From: Venturia oleaginea
Lineage: Eukaryota > Ascomycota > Dothideomycetes > Venturiales > Venturiaceae
Direction of reading: 5' to 3'
Length of the DNA stretch: 64,000 nucleotides
Assembly: GCA_013176395.1 (NCBI GenBank)
Contig: JABMLP010000031.1
Location: 248,001-312,000, forward strand
Shown: positions 33,044 to 44,290 of the stretch, piece after piece
Layout: each line of letters opens with the position of its first letter
How positions within the stretch are numbered: the first letter of the stretch is position 1
The notes under the pieces: model-generated
The model's input: only the letters and a program-made list of their open reading frames with translations
The model's database searches: none
What the model was told of the DNA's origin: nothing
Program-made: the position numbers and the translations under genes

Positions 33044-33960
33044 ATGGACTACGATGCCCTCGTATGACAAGGCTTGGGTCATTGGGATCGCGATCGGGAT
33101 ACCGGGAAACTGACTGAAACACAGGTGGAGGAGTCTGGTGGTTCCGATCCCTCAGTTTTGAGTTTCGACTCTTCAGATTCAAGTTCTGAGTCGGAATCCG
33201 AATCTGACGACGATAATCCGGATATAAATATGGTGGATGCGTCCTTACCTCCCGAAGAACGTGCCTGACAGGTATAGAAACAGAACGACGTCCAAGAATA
33301 CAAACAGTTTCCAAAACTCTTCTCCGAGCGAAAGCTCTGTATTATAATAGTAAGTCTTGATCCCAATATTTCAACCTCAAATTACTCGCCTTCTCCCCGC
33401 CCTCAGAACATTCCAATACCCATTCCCTTCCACCTCGAAAAATTCCCTCCAGAGATTAGAAACGCAATATATAAATACATAATCCCGCACGACCGCGTCA
33501 TAGAACTCTGGGCAGATCGTCACAGCGAAAACGGATATCTATACTAGTATACGCGTTTCCCAAACAAAGCCGCCCGATTCGCAAAGTACAAAAAGCAAGT
33601 CACGCCTTATCTAAAACTACTTCCTATGAACAAGCAGATCGGCAAAGAGACAGCAGGTTTATTCTACTCGAGCAATAAGTTCCGCTTCAGTGGATTGAAT
33701 GGGTAGTCGTACCCACCTCCTTCATATTCACAATCGGGATTTCAAACACCAGCCCCCTAACAAAGGCGAGAATCCCCCCTCAGAACATAAACGGTGAAAA
33801 AAAACCAACCACCCATCCAGCTCGCCGTCCAGGTCCCCTTCCGCAGCGACTACCCCACCTCCTCCAAAATAACCTATACTATAGAAACCAGCCCACGATT
33901 ATTGGACGGCGTAAATACAAAATCGATGAGAAGACTTTGTTAGTGGACTTTAGCTGTTCC
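33044..33960 (+). pseudogene. Decayed paralogue of the 2EXR-like gene
   Basis: The order of motifs follows the gene at 27717-30612: an acidic Ser/Asp/Glu-rich N-terminus (SSDSSSESESESDDDNPD), then VQEYKQFPKLFSERKLC (compare PFPELYEERKFC), a likely intron, then EKFPPEIRNAIYKYIIP, VIELWADRHSENG and KQIGKETAGLFYSSNKFRF. TGA at about 33065, TGA and TAG near 33266-33275, TAG near 33545 and TAG near 33705 interrupt it, and the C-terminal part is unrecognisable. It is a tandem-type duplicate about 3 kb downstream of its relative and is no longer coding. Confidence 0.7.
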
Positions 33961-36090
33961 TAGGATATTAGCTAGGATACTTTGTATTGCTACAGTCTAG
34001 TCTAGCAAATATCTCTGGAAATAAAATCATGTAGACGAATAGTGTATATCGTGATATGTGTTAACCCTTGCTAAAGCCAGCCGTGAAAGAAGGCTGGGAG
34101 AAAATGCGGGGATACTAGTCATCTCTAAGAAAACATAAATAGCGGGTTGGAGAGAAGACGTACTTTTTGGGACTGGGGAGGTGTAATACTGAGAGATGTC
34201 ATCAAACACCTTGGCAAATAGACAACAAACGACCTCTCAGATTGTTTGAAAGGATGGTTATAAAGGAGGCTACATACCGGTATGCGAGACTCTGGAACAG
34301 AATCTTTTCCCTGATATACTTGGTCAGAACCTTTTCGTTCATCCCCGATGAAAACTTGTAGGGCTCCAAGAATATTATTTACTAGCATAATGCTCATGCG
34401 TAAGGAATGCCATAATGGGAGAAGAAAACGAATGCTCAACTTAAAATGGTCGTGGATCTGCCATATACAACGCCACCCTTTTCCCCCGCGTAAACTATGT
34501 GCCGCTTCCTCCTTGGTCGCGAAACCCTGCTATTTGCTTCGTAGTAATCCCCCAGAAGCAACAGATCGAGTGGGCCTTGAAGGAGAAGGAGAGGATTGAT
34601 GGACTCGGGAGAAATGGCTAAGAGGTTCATGCCTATTAAGTATTTGAACATTGTATTGTCCGCCTGCGCGTCAACATAACTATTCGTGGATGTGATTCTG
34701 TCACCTTGACTTGGTATTCTGACAAAAGTATGACCACTACTTTTAAATATTGTACGAAATGAAGAAAACAACATATCTCCCATAATCTGAGTGTGCTTGT
34801 CATACGACAGAGGAGAAATAGTAGATTCGAAAATAATGAAAATCGATACCTTATTATTCACGTCTAATTATGCTTTTCAAACAGATTGCCAGCGCACCTA
34901 TCGATCTGCCATCCAGATCATCCACAGAAAGAGTGGAGCCTTTCATTGTCGGTGCAGAAACAAACCCCAAGTATAAGACTCGATTTTTGTCTCTAGAACC
35001 TTTACACCCCCAGACTTCATCCTTGAAGCCCAGTTATTCCAATTACCAAAAAGCACTACCGTCGATCGCAGGTCGAAGCTGTGATGACCTGGTCGTGGCC
35101 GGGTATGAACCGTCTGGAGTGAGTCTACAAAACTGCATAGCCTTTTGAAGAAGCCTTCGATCTTTCCGCTCTTCGGTGTCCGACAATCACAGCGCTCATT
35201 GTTGTGCCCGTTCCAATTGACCTATGGATAGCGAGCGCTGTATCGTGGCATTGTCACGAGTCCGATTGAGTGGTTTTCGCAGCGAAGAGAGTCCGAGGTC
35301 GAATCGAAGTATGTCTGAAGTCACCTCCACAGCTTCATCTGCTCTTTCCACGACATATCACGTCGCTGTTGGATGAAGTATCCGGCCATCTTAGTGTGGG
35401 GGAGGCCGTTGCTCGAGGTCGCGTCGAATTTCGATGTGCTCTCGCAGATGGGTGCAGTGTGACAAATTTCCCTTGAGCAAATCATTCGGCCTATGGCAAG
35501 GTGAGCGCCAAGTTCTGAGGCGGCTTACTGTCGCGCCAAGCCGCGTTTCAAGCTCAGTTCAAAGCTCCATCACCATCACCATCACCACGAACTCTCGCCA
35601 GCAGTCTACAGCTCAAATCTCCAGCAGGAAGGCGTCTAAAAATGGCTGTTGATGAGGATATCGAAGAAATGCAATGCTTCAGCGCTTGGAGCTGGCATTG
35701 ATATCGTTCAAGCGGCCTTCATAACTCCTTTTCCCCCACGAAGTTACACAAACGACCGTGATGTGCAAGCTATTGGCCCCCAGAGCAATCTCACGGCTCG
35801 AAAGGAGACCTGCAGATTCCATGGGTATAGGAATCTCCTGCAGGGTCGAGACTTTGACTCGTCAGCTTCGACAGGCGAGGACTATCACATTCATGATGCG
35901 GCCCTCGATTCCTACACATCCAACTTCGTAACAGAGATACTCTTGTTTCCTTCGATCACATTTGGTGATTTCTTTGCAACCACGGGGGTTGGAAGTATTG
36001 CATTTCCTGTTGATTTTGTCCTGTAGAAATCGTCTTTGTGGCCACGCGCGAACTCACCCAGAACACAGCTTGGCCTAAACAATAGCCACA
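33961..36090. other. No gene seen
   Basis: Two kilobases of short frames with no recognisable domain. A short (CATCAC)n run lies at 35569-35587. The frame at 35649-36026 is open but matches nothing I know. Confidence 0.4.
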
Positions 36091-38230
36091 ATGACGCATA
36101 AATGGACGAAATTACTGGCTCTATGGATGGCAGTCTTTGCGGGACTCGGTCAATGCCAATACGATCCCATATCGAACATGTGCAGCCGCTGGGACCATCA
36201 GTCTGTCGTGAAAGGGAATGCGCTTTATATCGATGGTATGATCCCGCCCGATTTTGAATCCTCTCACAGCTGATAAGCTTAGGTGGAACGGAGACCTTCA
36301 TTACCAACCAGAAGCAGGGAAAGCAAGTTATTGGCACCAGCAAGTCAACTCGCGCATGGTTGAAGAGACAAATTTTAAAGGCCTAGATAACTATCTGCTA
36401 CAAATCAATCTCTCACAGTCATGGGATTGGAAAACGAATATTAGCAAACGGCAATCACCAAAGAACCCAATCCCAACACAGGTATGATACTTCACACAGG
36501 AGCCTGGTTGATACACCGTTGACATCATGCCAGGAACCACCCCGCCCACCCTTTTATGAGGAGCAATGTACAGAGGCATGCAAACCGATGAGAACGTGTA
36601 TATATTTGGCGGTGCTACAAGCCAGCTCAATGCCAGCTTTTCAACGAATTGTCCAGACCTTCGGTACGTGTATGGCTTTCTGTACTCTTTGCAGAACTAT
36701 ACTGACATGATCTTTTCACATAGACTTACAGTCTTTAGTCCTACAATACGAGTTCCAGCACTTGGAACCAGTACGATCTCACATCACCAGTCCCCGAGCG
36801 ACCCTCAAGGGGAGCATACGCTGAAGCAGCAGATCAGGGGCTCGGATTTTATTTTGGTGGAGAGCTGAGTCGTGGAAGCTCACCGAGAACTCTGGAACTG
36901 GGCAATCAGATCTACGGACTACATGGCATGACCATACTAAACTTAACAGATACCGCCATGTCAAAAACATGTCAACCTTTTTCAATGCTGATGCTGGGGT
37001 AGTCGGCAGCATATTGACCTACGTCGCAGGTTTGGGTGAAAGGGGCGTTTTGGTATCGATGGGTGGGACTGCAAAGTCGGTTCTCTAGCCGGCTGTCTCA
37101 AACGGAACCATGGTATGTTCAATCATGCCATTTAAATGTTCTCGACACTGACTTGGTGCAGATATCATTTGACAAGATTAGTATTTTCGACATCACTTCG
37201 GCATACCAAGCTGATCCACCAGCTAGCGGATGGTATACCCAAAATACCACCGGCAAGATTCCATCACCCCGAATCGATGCCTGTTCAGTTATGGTAGCCC
37301 CTCCGGACAATTCAAGTTACAACATATACCTTTACGGCGGACGAGACCCGACTTTGGGAAAAGGATATGATGATATATACATCTTGAGCATGCCTTCGTT
37401 CACTTGGTCAAGGGTATTTACCGGCGACTCCGCACGATACGGAAACACTTGCCATTTGGTTGGCAATCGCCAGATGCTTACCGTGGGAGGATGATCCTTG
37501 AATTTGAACGTCAGTTATGGCTGCGATTGGGAGGAGAAAGGTGTGGCCATCCTCGACCTGTCAACTAAATTGTGGGGCAGTTATTTCAATGCAAAGGCGC
37601 CCGCGTATACTGTCACGCAGGATGTGGTGAAGGTCATAGGTGGGACGCTCAAAGGTGGAGCGACCATGCTCGCACCTGTCGGAGGATTCTCTGATCCAGA
37701 ATTGGAGACAATATTCTTCCCACCAAAACAAGCCAGCACTCCCTCCGGAAATGGATCGACCCCTGTCTACCCAGCCGTCCCCGCAAAGAAAGTCAGTGGC
37801 GGTGTCATCGCAGGCGGCATCATAGGTGGACTAGCTGGTCTTGTCATAATTGCTGGCTTGATATTCTTCTTTCTCTGTCGCAGTCGCCAACAAAGCCAGG
37901 CCGATACTCCCCCCCCTCTGGAGATCATGGAGCCGAAAAGGGCGGCAACAATTTGCACGAATTGGCTAAAAGAATTCAGTACGAAGAATTTAGCAGTCAG
38001 ACACATTTCGTGTAATTGGGCCAGCACAATGATTATGCAGAGTTGGGCGCCGCACCACACTATGAGCTTGCGGCATCGGTGCGGGCTAATGAGCTGGAGA
38101 CTGGCAGAGAGGAGGCGAAGAGGATCAGTGATAGTGAACTTGCCCATAGTCCCGTGTGAGATGAGACTGAGATGAGGACACTACAGGAGAGTTTACCGAT
38201 GCCTGGTATGCACATGAGGCATGGACAGAA
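36091..38230 (+). pseudogene. Kelch-repeat, single-pass membrane protein, broken
   Basis: It starts with a signal peptide (KLLALWMAVFAGLGQCQYDP) followed by NMCSRWDHQSVVKGNALYID. Kelch-type blades follow: NYLLQINLSQSWDWKTNIS, NVYIFGGATSQLNASF, GFYFGGELSRGSS, NIYLYGGRDPTLGKGYDDIY and RQMLTVGG. A C-terminal transmembrane helix (GLAGLVIIAGLIFFFLC) precedes a basic stop-transfer and a cytoplasmic tail. This is the architecture of an ascomycete family of surface kelch proteins. Introns are suggested at about 36237-36284 and 36481-36533. The frame is broken by frameshifts near 36330, 36970 and 37910 and by stops including TGA near 36559, TAG near 37088 and TGA at 37492. It was probably a cell-surface protein of unknown ligand; now it is inactive. 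Confidence 0.7.
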
Positions 38231-38979
38231 TTGAAGGGACTTGCTAGAGCTGGTGTCGAGGAAGGGTAAGAGGGTGCGAAGATGGATAATACCACGGGAA
38301 AAAGCTATAATTTTGAAAGAATGGGACCTGGCATTCAGCGGTCTACAGGAGGGTAGTGCTGGCGTTCATAATCGTCTGTTCCTTTGCACTGGACATTGTT
38401 CGTTTGATGACTTGACGATTGGGCAGGGGACTTGGAGGTAGTAATTTAACCGATTATTATATCCCTTCTTTTCCTACCAAGGCTCTCACGCGACCATAGG
38501 ATTAAGCAATGTATATTCACCGAGTGCGAGGACTCGAACAAGTGCCTTGACCGGCGCCCGAAAACATCATCATGGGTGGCCGGGTAGCCTTTATACTGGG
38601 TGCGTATTTCTAAAACTTGTCTAATCTTTAAAGCTCTTCATCGGTGTGTCGCTTTGTTTGCAGCGAGATTTTTCCCTTGTAAATCGTCATTTGGGCGATC
38701 ACTAGCAAACTTGGGTCTTTGATTCTACTGAAAAATGGGCTTCTCAAGTATCGTTTTCGTGTGATCTATGTTCGTGCTTGCGGACCTGAATATAAGATCC
38801 ATCACTAGCAGGTCGTTCTTTCTTATGCATTGTTTCGATTCTGTGAGTGGATTCGAACAGACCTGCACTTTTATAATAGCATTGTTCATGATTGCTCACA
38901 GGCTTTTCGTTATAGCATAACACTCAGTAAAGGGTCGACGCTCGGTCTTGAATAAGATCGAGTATAGTGACTCGGCTAT
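38231..38979. other. No gene seen
   Basis: Intergenic; no convincing frame, repeat or RNA gene. Confidence 0.45.
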
Positions 38980-39810
38980 TTGGTCGATATCAGTAATACA
39001 GACATCAGCAATACAGACATCAGCAATACAGATATCAGTAATAAAGACACCAGAAATACAGAAAATCTCAATATTGCGACTTCAGAATATACCTCCGCCG
39101 ATTATGATCGAATGCAAGCTCGGCTCGATCCGGCTCTCGACGAGTTACAAACAGAGACTCAACAGACTCTCAAACAGTACAAGCACATTTCTGACCTTTG
39201 GTTGCGCCTCGAAGAAGTTTGGGAGCTTACCGAGGAATGGCTTGGTTCTGAAGACCGATGGCCTGCAATTTTGACAGGCGAACAACTGTCAGAGTGCATT
39301 CGCGACAACCTACGATTCCCACCGAGAAAAATCCTGCTCGTTAAGGAGGGAATCCCGGGGATCCCTCAGGAGTTCTCTCTTGAAACGCTGCAGAATAAGT
39401 TCGAGGAAATCCCGAAAGCGCGAGTTGATATCTAGAGCTACACTACGACATTCAGTGGTGATCTGGCCTGCTCTGTTTACATTGGTGGCGTGGCAAGAAA
39501 ATCCGCGCGTGTGGATGATATGCTTACGGATCTATAATCCGGCGAGATGAAGCCCTTGATGCGCGAGCATAAATCCGGTGAACCGTGTAGAAAGATGTTA
39601 CCATGGGATTGGCTCAATCTCAATGGAATTTTTTTAGACGATTTCGATGCGCCGACTGATGCACATGATTACTGCCAACCTCATCCTCATCCCATCCTCC
39701 ACCCAAAAATCCCTTCCCCCTTCCCCATCCCACCCACCCGCCAAAAATGCCCCTCTGGCGCATCTTCTCCCGTCCCTCCACCTTCAAAGGGGTTTGCGTT
39801 CATTTATTGA
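38980..39810 (+). pseudogene. Unrecognised gene with two in-frame stops and an N-terminal 15-bp repeat
   Basis: A single frame is protein-like throughout but is cut by TAG at 39433-39435 and TAA at 39535-39537. Before the first stop it reads ILLVKEGIPGIPQEFSLETL; between the stops FSGDLACSVYIGGVARKSAR; after the second GEMKPLMREHKSGEPCRKML and PWDWLNLNGIFLDDFDAP. These look like a conserved fungal protein, possibly the region before a JmjC-type domain, but I cannot name it with confidence. Both stops can come from CAG/CAA by C-to-T change. The N-terminus encodes an ISNTD repeat. After residue DAHDYCQ the frame runs into Pro-rich low-complexity sequence, so the 3' half is missing. Confidence 0.5.
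38986..39060. repeat. Five 15-bp tandem repeats (ISNTD codons)
   Basis: Five units of the type GACATCAGCAATACA with one to three changes each, in frame with the pseudogene. Confidence 0.9.
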
Positions 39811-40261
39811 TGGTGGTGGATTTGGTAGGAGGCTATTTTTAAAACGGGAGTGATTGTATTGAGGGAGGGTGAGGTATTCTATAAAATTTGGCTGAGGAAA
39901 AATTATTGCTGAGGGGAATGGTAGTGCTGGAATCTATGAATCTGATATGGTGAAGATAGAATATACTCTACTCTCCTAACCGATACGGTAAAGATAAAAT
40001 ATACTCGACTTTCCTGACAGTCCAGTATCCAGAGCGCCAGATCGTTTTCGGCTGCAGAAATCTCTAAGTTTGACACCACAAAGAAAAATATTACTCCTTT
40101 CGTAGATCTAGGCAAAAAACCAACCGCAGACGCATTGTCCACTGCAACCAAATACAACAAGCAAACAACTCACATCTATATTTCAACCCCAACTCTCCCT
40201 TCTTGAGAAAATCTTCCAAACCTTCCCTCTCAATCTAATACAAAACACCCACATAACTAAA
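39811..40261. other. Upstream region of the 782-aa cysteine-rich gene
   Basis: AT-rich sequence with a direct repeat (GATAGAATATACTCTACTCTCCT / GATAAAATATACTCGACTTTCCT near 39955 and 39992). The 60 bp before the ATG are C/A-rich (CACATCTATATTTCAACCCC), typical of a fungal leader. Confidence 0.4.
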
Positions 40262-42610
40262 ATGGCTAGAGGCAGTAGACCAGACGGCCCAAGCCGCAAA
40301 CCACCATCTAGACAGCCAAGTAAAAGCACAGAGGCCGTCCCAGCGAGAAAACCCAGCCAAAATGTGCAAAATGACCCCACGATCCCGGTCCCGGTCCACA
40401 AAACGTCCAGACAACTAAGCGAACATGTAGAAGCCAACCAAAGTCGTAGGCCATCCGGTCAACCATGTGGAAGAGTCGGTTCAGTACAAAGTAACGCAGA
40501 TCGAAGGTCAAGCGAAAGGATAGCCTCGATACCAAACATCAGAAACGCTAATACGCGAACGCAACGCCAAAGACAACTTTCTCCAATCCAGGATGTTTCT
40601 TTAGGGTCTGTAGAAAGTGAGGATGTACCCGTTGACGAGGACGAGGAATTAGGTCCGCTGAGTGAAGGAACGCCTGGAGGTGAAAACTGGGATTCCCAGA
40701 TGGCATTAGACCAGACTGGTTTTGAGAACGGGCCCTTGAGTTGGAATCAGACGTCTGGTGTGGAGGTTGAGTCTGAGGGGAGTGACTATCCACCGAATGA
40801 CCAACAACGTGGTTCTGGGTTGGAAGAATCACGGGCGCCGCGTAATTGGAGTGGGAGTCAGTTTACGCCTATCAATGAACCTACAGCTCCTACAGCACAT
40901 AGACTCGCAGTTCCCCAAGCCCCTAGAGAAATCGATCGTAGGCGCGGACGGAGGTCTGAATCAGAACAGCCAGAAGAATTCGCAGAACCGGCAGAATCAG
41001 CCGAGCCTACCGCCGTCAGCAGATCTTCGGCTTCTAGACCTCCACCAACACGTCCACGCCAACGTATAATCGACAACCCATCCGCATCTTTGAAGTCGGG
41101 TGAGGTACAGATTTTAGATGAAAGGAGGAAAGCGCCGGAACAGATTGTTGTTGACGATGATGATGATCTAGAAGACGATCCTCCCGAGAATCTAACGCCT
41201 CAAAGTTCGGACGAAGAGGTTGAATTGCAAGTTGGCGATGTTAATCAAGCGGACGCTGAGGGGGTTGTTGATAATAATGATATTGAGGATGCATCAGATG
41301 AAGAGAGAGAGGATAAATCGATGGAGGATGAACACGGTGAACAAGAGCATGAGCAAGAGCAGGAGGTATTGGAACAGGACGCCCTCTATCAAGACGAGAA
41401 CATCACCGACGGGAATGAAAGAGAAGGCGAGGAAATCATGGACATTGACAAAGTACAAACCTCTCAAGCGCGCAAAAGGAAGCTAGACGAAGACCTTGCA
41501 GACCCTGCCTCCAGGAAGCGACAAGCCAAGCGCACGAAAAGCAATGTTGCTGCCCCTCCAGAGGGACCCCTTTTCACGCAAGAGGAAACGGACAATCTCG
41601 GAACAGCTTCGCACCTGATGGCCAGTGTACTAGGCTCGTTCATGCGTAGGAACGCCAGAGAAGGAGCACGCGAGGGAATCATGGATGCAAGGGCTCAGGC
41701 TGCAGCTCGTCCAAATCGACAGAGGAAAAAACCACCTGCAACTGCAGTGGGGCCCGCGACTAAGGTGGTCGTTGATGATGTATCAGAGGGTCATGAAGGT
41801 GATCACCAACCTACGCCCAAGCTAGACAACAAGTTTGGCAAGTGCCGAGCGAGGGCAGTGGGAGGATGTGAAAAACGTTATACGAGCCAGAATCCGGCAG
41901 CTGCTTGTTCTTTAAAGGGATGCAGGAACAGGAAATTTTGTACAGAGTGTAGAGATGTCCGTCACAAAGGTGTATTGGATGAGGATACGGGCCGCTGGTA
42001 CGACTCTGAAAAGTGTCGGTGCAAGGATCCTGTCATACGAGAAGTAGAGGCGAAGAGAAAAGAAGAACAAGACAAGGAGCGAGAACAGGAGGAAGAGGAG
42101 GAAGCTCGAAGACTGGCGGCTGAGAAAGCGAAAAAGGGAAGGGGCCTGAAAGATCTCGCAGAGGCGAAGAAAAAGGGCAAACAAAAGAGAGCGCAGGAGG
42201 CGGCTGAATCAGAGCAAAGAAAGCAGGAAGAAGCCGAAGCCGAACAAAAAAGACTTAGGCAAGAAGAGGCCAAGAATCAAAATCTCGCCACAGCCAGACG
42301 AGCCGCCAAACCAACCGATCTACTCGCCGAGAAATGCACAAAGTGCAAGAAAGTATGGGTTAAGAATGTGGTACATACCGAATGTCAGTTCGACGGATGT
42401 CAAGGACACAGTCTTTGCGAAACATGCAAGGGGAAGGCGACGTCTAGGAAAAACTTCACTGGCGGATGGACGGCTGAGAAGCCTTGGATTTGGTTTTGTT
42501 CTTATAAATGTCGCACGGTTTGGTACGACGAGTTGGACGAGGATGAACAAGCGAAGAGGTACGAGGAAAATGGGGTGGTGCCATCGAAGGCGAAGAAGAC
42601 TAAGAAGTAA
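40262..42610 (+). CDS. Cysteine-rich module protein, 782 aa, intact family member
   Basis: One uninterrupted frame from ATG 40262 (ACTAAAATGGCT context). Residues 1-480 are predicted disordered: Ser/Arg/Pro-rich at first, then strongly acidic (DDDDDLEDDPPE, EHGEQEHEQEQE), with nuclear-localisation-like KRKLDEDL and SRKRQAKRTKS. Residues about 525-590 form module 1 (KCRARAVGGC, ACSLKGCRNRKFCTEC, RWYDSEKC). A long Glu/Lys/Ala charged helix follows (about 595-690). Module 2 lies at about 697-758 (KCTKCKKVW, ECQFDGCQGHSLCETC, WIWFCSYKC). The shared pattern is C-x(2-7)-C-x12-C-x4-C-x4-[FL]C-x2-C-x(n)-W-x-C-x3-C, which suggests two zinc-binding folds. I do not recognise the family. It is likely nuclear. 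Two other loci in this window encode the same modules. Confidence 0.8.
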   Translation: MARGSRPDGPSRKPPSRQPSKSTEAVPARKPSQNVQNDPTIPVPVHKTSRQLSEHVEANQSRRPSGQPCGRVGSVQSNADRRSSERIASIPNIRNANTRTQRQRQLSPIQDVSLGSVESEDVPVDEDEELGPLSEGTPGGENWDSQMALDQTGFENGPLSWNQTSGVEVESEGSDYPPNDQQRGSGLEESRAPRNWSGSQFTPINEPTAPTAHRLAVPQAPREIDRRRGRRSESEQPEEFAEPAESAEPTAVSRSSASRPPPTRPRQRIIDNPSASLKSGEVQILDERRKAPEQIVVDDDDDLEDDPPENLTPQSSDEEVELQVGDVNQADAEGVVDNNDIEDASDEEREDKSMEDEHGEQEHEQEQEVLEQDALYQDENITDGNEREGEEIMDIDKVQTSQARKRKLDEDLADPASRKRQAKRTKSNVAAPPEGPLFTQEETDNLGTASHLMASVLGSFMRRNAREGAREGIMDARAQAAARPNRQRKKPPATAVGPATKVVVDDVSEGHEGDHQPTPKLDNKFGKCRARAVGGCEKRYTSQNPAAACSLKGCRNRKFCTECRDVRHKGVLDEDTGRWYDSEKCRCKDPVIREVEAKRKEEQDKEREQEEEEEARRLAAEKAKKGRGLKDLAEAKKKGKQKRAQEAAESEQRKQEEAEAEQKRLRQEEAKNQNLATARRAAKPTDLLAEKCTKCKKVWVKNVVHTECQFDGCQGHSLCETCKGKATSRKNFTGGWTAEKPWIWFCSYKCRTVWYDELDEDEQAKRYEENGVVPSKAKKTKK

Positions 42611-43189
42611 GGAGGGTACTTTCTTCGGATGTAGAGGAGGTGGAATACTTGTGATGTTAGATGTGCCGAATTGTCTGTTAAGAGCGATAAGTTTGATTTC
42701 GATCGTGCTTCAGCAGTTTTGATGAGCGTTGTGACGACGTAAGATTGAGTAGCTGTAGTCGAATATTAGTCTTTCAGGAGCGGCAAGCAGAACATGAACT
42801 TACCTCCGGATGTTACTTGTTTTTGACTGCGGTTGGTCGATGATCTCGGTGATCACCCATGTGTAAACTTTCTACTGTTAACGTAGGCATCGACGCAGCA
42901 AACTAAGAGCTGGCGGAACTCAAATCATAGGAATAATAACTTTCGTACAGAACTGATCTTTAGTCTGCATCAGTCTGCTAAGAAAAACAGAATCTTGTCC
43001 CAAGACCAGCGCAGTTGTTGGTAAGCCGTGATTCCCGATGTTCACGAGTGCAGAATACTCGTCAGCGGTGCCAAACTCGCTGTTTGCGTCAGCAAAGAGC
43101 TGGCGATTCTCGGTCAAGATACTAGACATCTCCTCACTTTATTTTGCCAATCCTTTAGCATCCATCCTTCCAAACACAGAACCACCTAC
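42611..43189. other. No gene seen
   Basis: Spacer between two related cysteine-rich loci; no frame of note. Confidence 0.45.
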
Positions 43190-44290
43190 GATGCCTCCAA
43201 AAAGAGCAACACCCATCGAGCCCGAGGAAGGTGATAACAGTGAGCGAATTCCAACCATGCCAAAAATAACAGCACGAACGAGTAAAAAAAAAGCAGAGGT
43301 CAAAGCACAAAAAGAGAAAGACAGAAAGGAATCCAACAGATAAATAAACGAAAAAGCGGAAGCCGCGAGTACAGAGAAAAAAAGAAAGGAAGAAGAGGAT
43401 CAAAGAAGGGGAGAGGAAGTACTTAATGTTGAGGGTGAGGGGATGAAGCAGTCCAACAGGTCATCGAGGGTGCTCACGCCACCGTTGCTGCAGCTTTAGG
43501 AACACTATTTGGTACTGTGATAGCCTCGGGAGAGCTAGAAACGAACACCGAAATCACTTCAGCTGTGAAAAGACAGCTTGAGTTTGAAGGAGTCGAGATC
43601 GTGGATTTGGAAGATTTATCGAGAAACAGAAGCCAACTTGGGCAATTCGCTAGCGGATGCGCTCCACCAAGGCAAAAGAATATTGCGGACCGGGACGGCG
43701 ACGAGATAAATTGCCGGCCAAGGGATATCTCGAGACCAGATGCCCCTGGCGCCAACACAGGAGGATGCGGAAGAGCGTTCAGCAACGAAAATCTATCCGC
43801 CGATTGCTACTTCGAACAATGCAACAAGCTGAAATTCTGCACAGACTGCAGAGCCAATCAATCGCAAGGGATCCTGAGCAATCTTTCCCGCGAACAAGAG
43901 TGGTTCTGCAGCGAGCAATGCATCGATACTTACAACCGCGAAACCGAAAAGGAAAACGCCAAACTCGACAGAAATGATGCAGCAAAGAAGGCGAGAACCA
44001 AGGAGAAGAAGAGGAAATGTGCTCGTGGAAACTTTTTCAGCAAAGATAATCCTGATAGTGGGTGTGGCAACGGGGAATGTACCAGGGCCCATGCTTGTTT
44101 TGGGTGTGTACAGTTGGGAAACAGTACCAGGGGTGTGATTAGAGGGTTCGAACAAATCACCGTAGGCGATAGGGTGATCATGAACCGGGAATAGTTTTGT
44201 TCAGGAAGTTACTATTATGAGATGTATCCGGAAGAAGATGAAGAAGATGAAGAGGAAGAGGTAGAGGTAGAGGATGCTAAGCCTACGTGA
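43190..44290 (+). pseudogene. Cysteine-rich module protein, broken paralogue
   Basis: It starts at ATG 43190 with a short charged region (MPPKRATPIEPEEGDNSERI), shorter than in the intact relative. It then has GAHATVAAALGTLFGTVIAS, module 1 (GCGRAFSNEN, DCYFEQCNKLKFCTDC, EWFCSEQC), a Lys-rich linker and module 2 (KCARGNFFSKDN, GCGNGECTRAHACFGC). Three lesions are visible: TAA at 43341-43343 (N-R-stop), a frameshift near 43440, and TAG at 44192-44194 where module 2 expects Trp (E-stop-FCS for EWFCS). It ends after an acidic run (EEDEEDEEEEVEVED) near 44290. It lies 580 bp downstream of the intact gene in the same orientation, so it is probably a tandem duplicate. Confidence 0.68.

Noticed and set aside
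38520..38590. GACTCGAACAAG word resembling a reverse-strand tRNA T-arm
   Set aside because: The flanking bases do not form a T-stem and no D-arm or acceptor stem is present.
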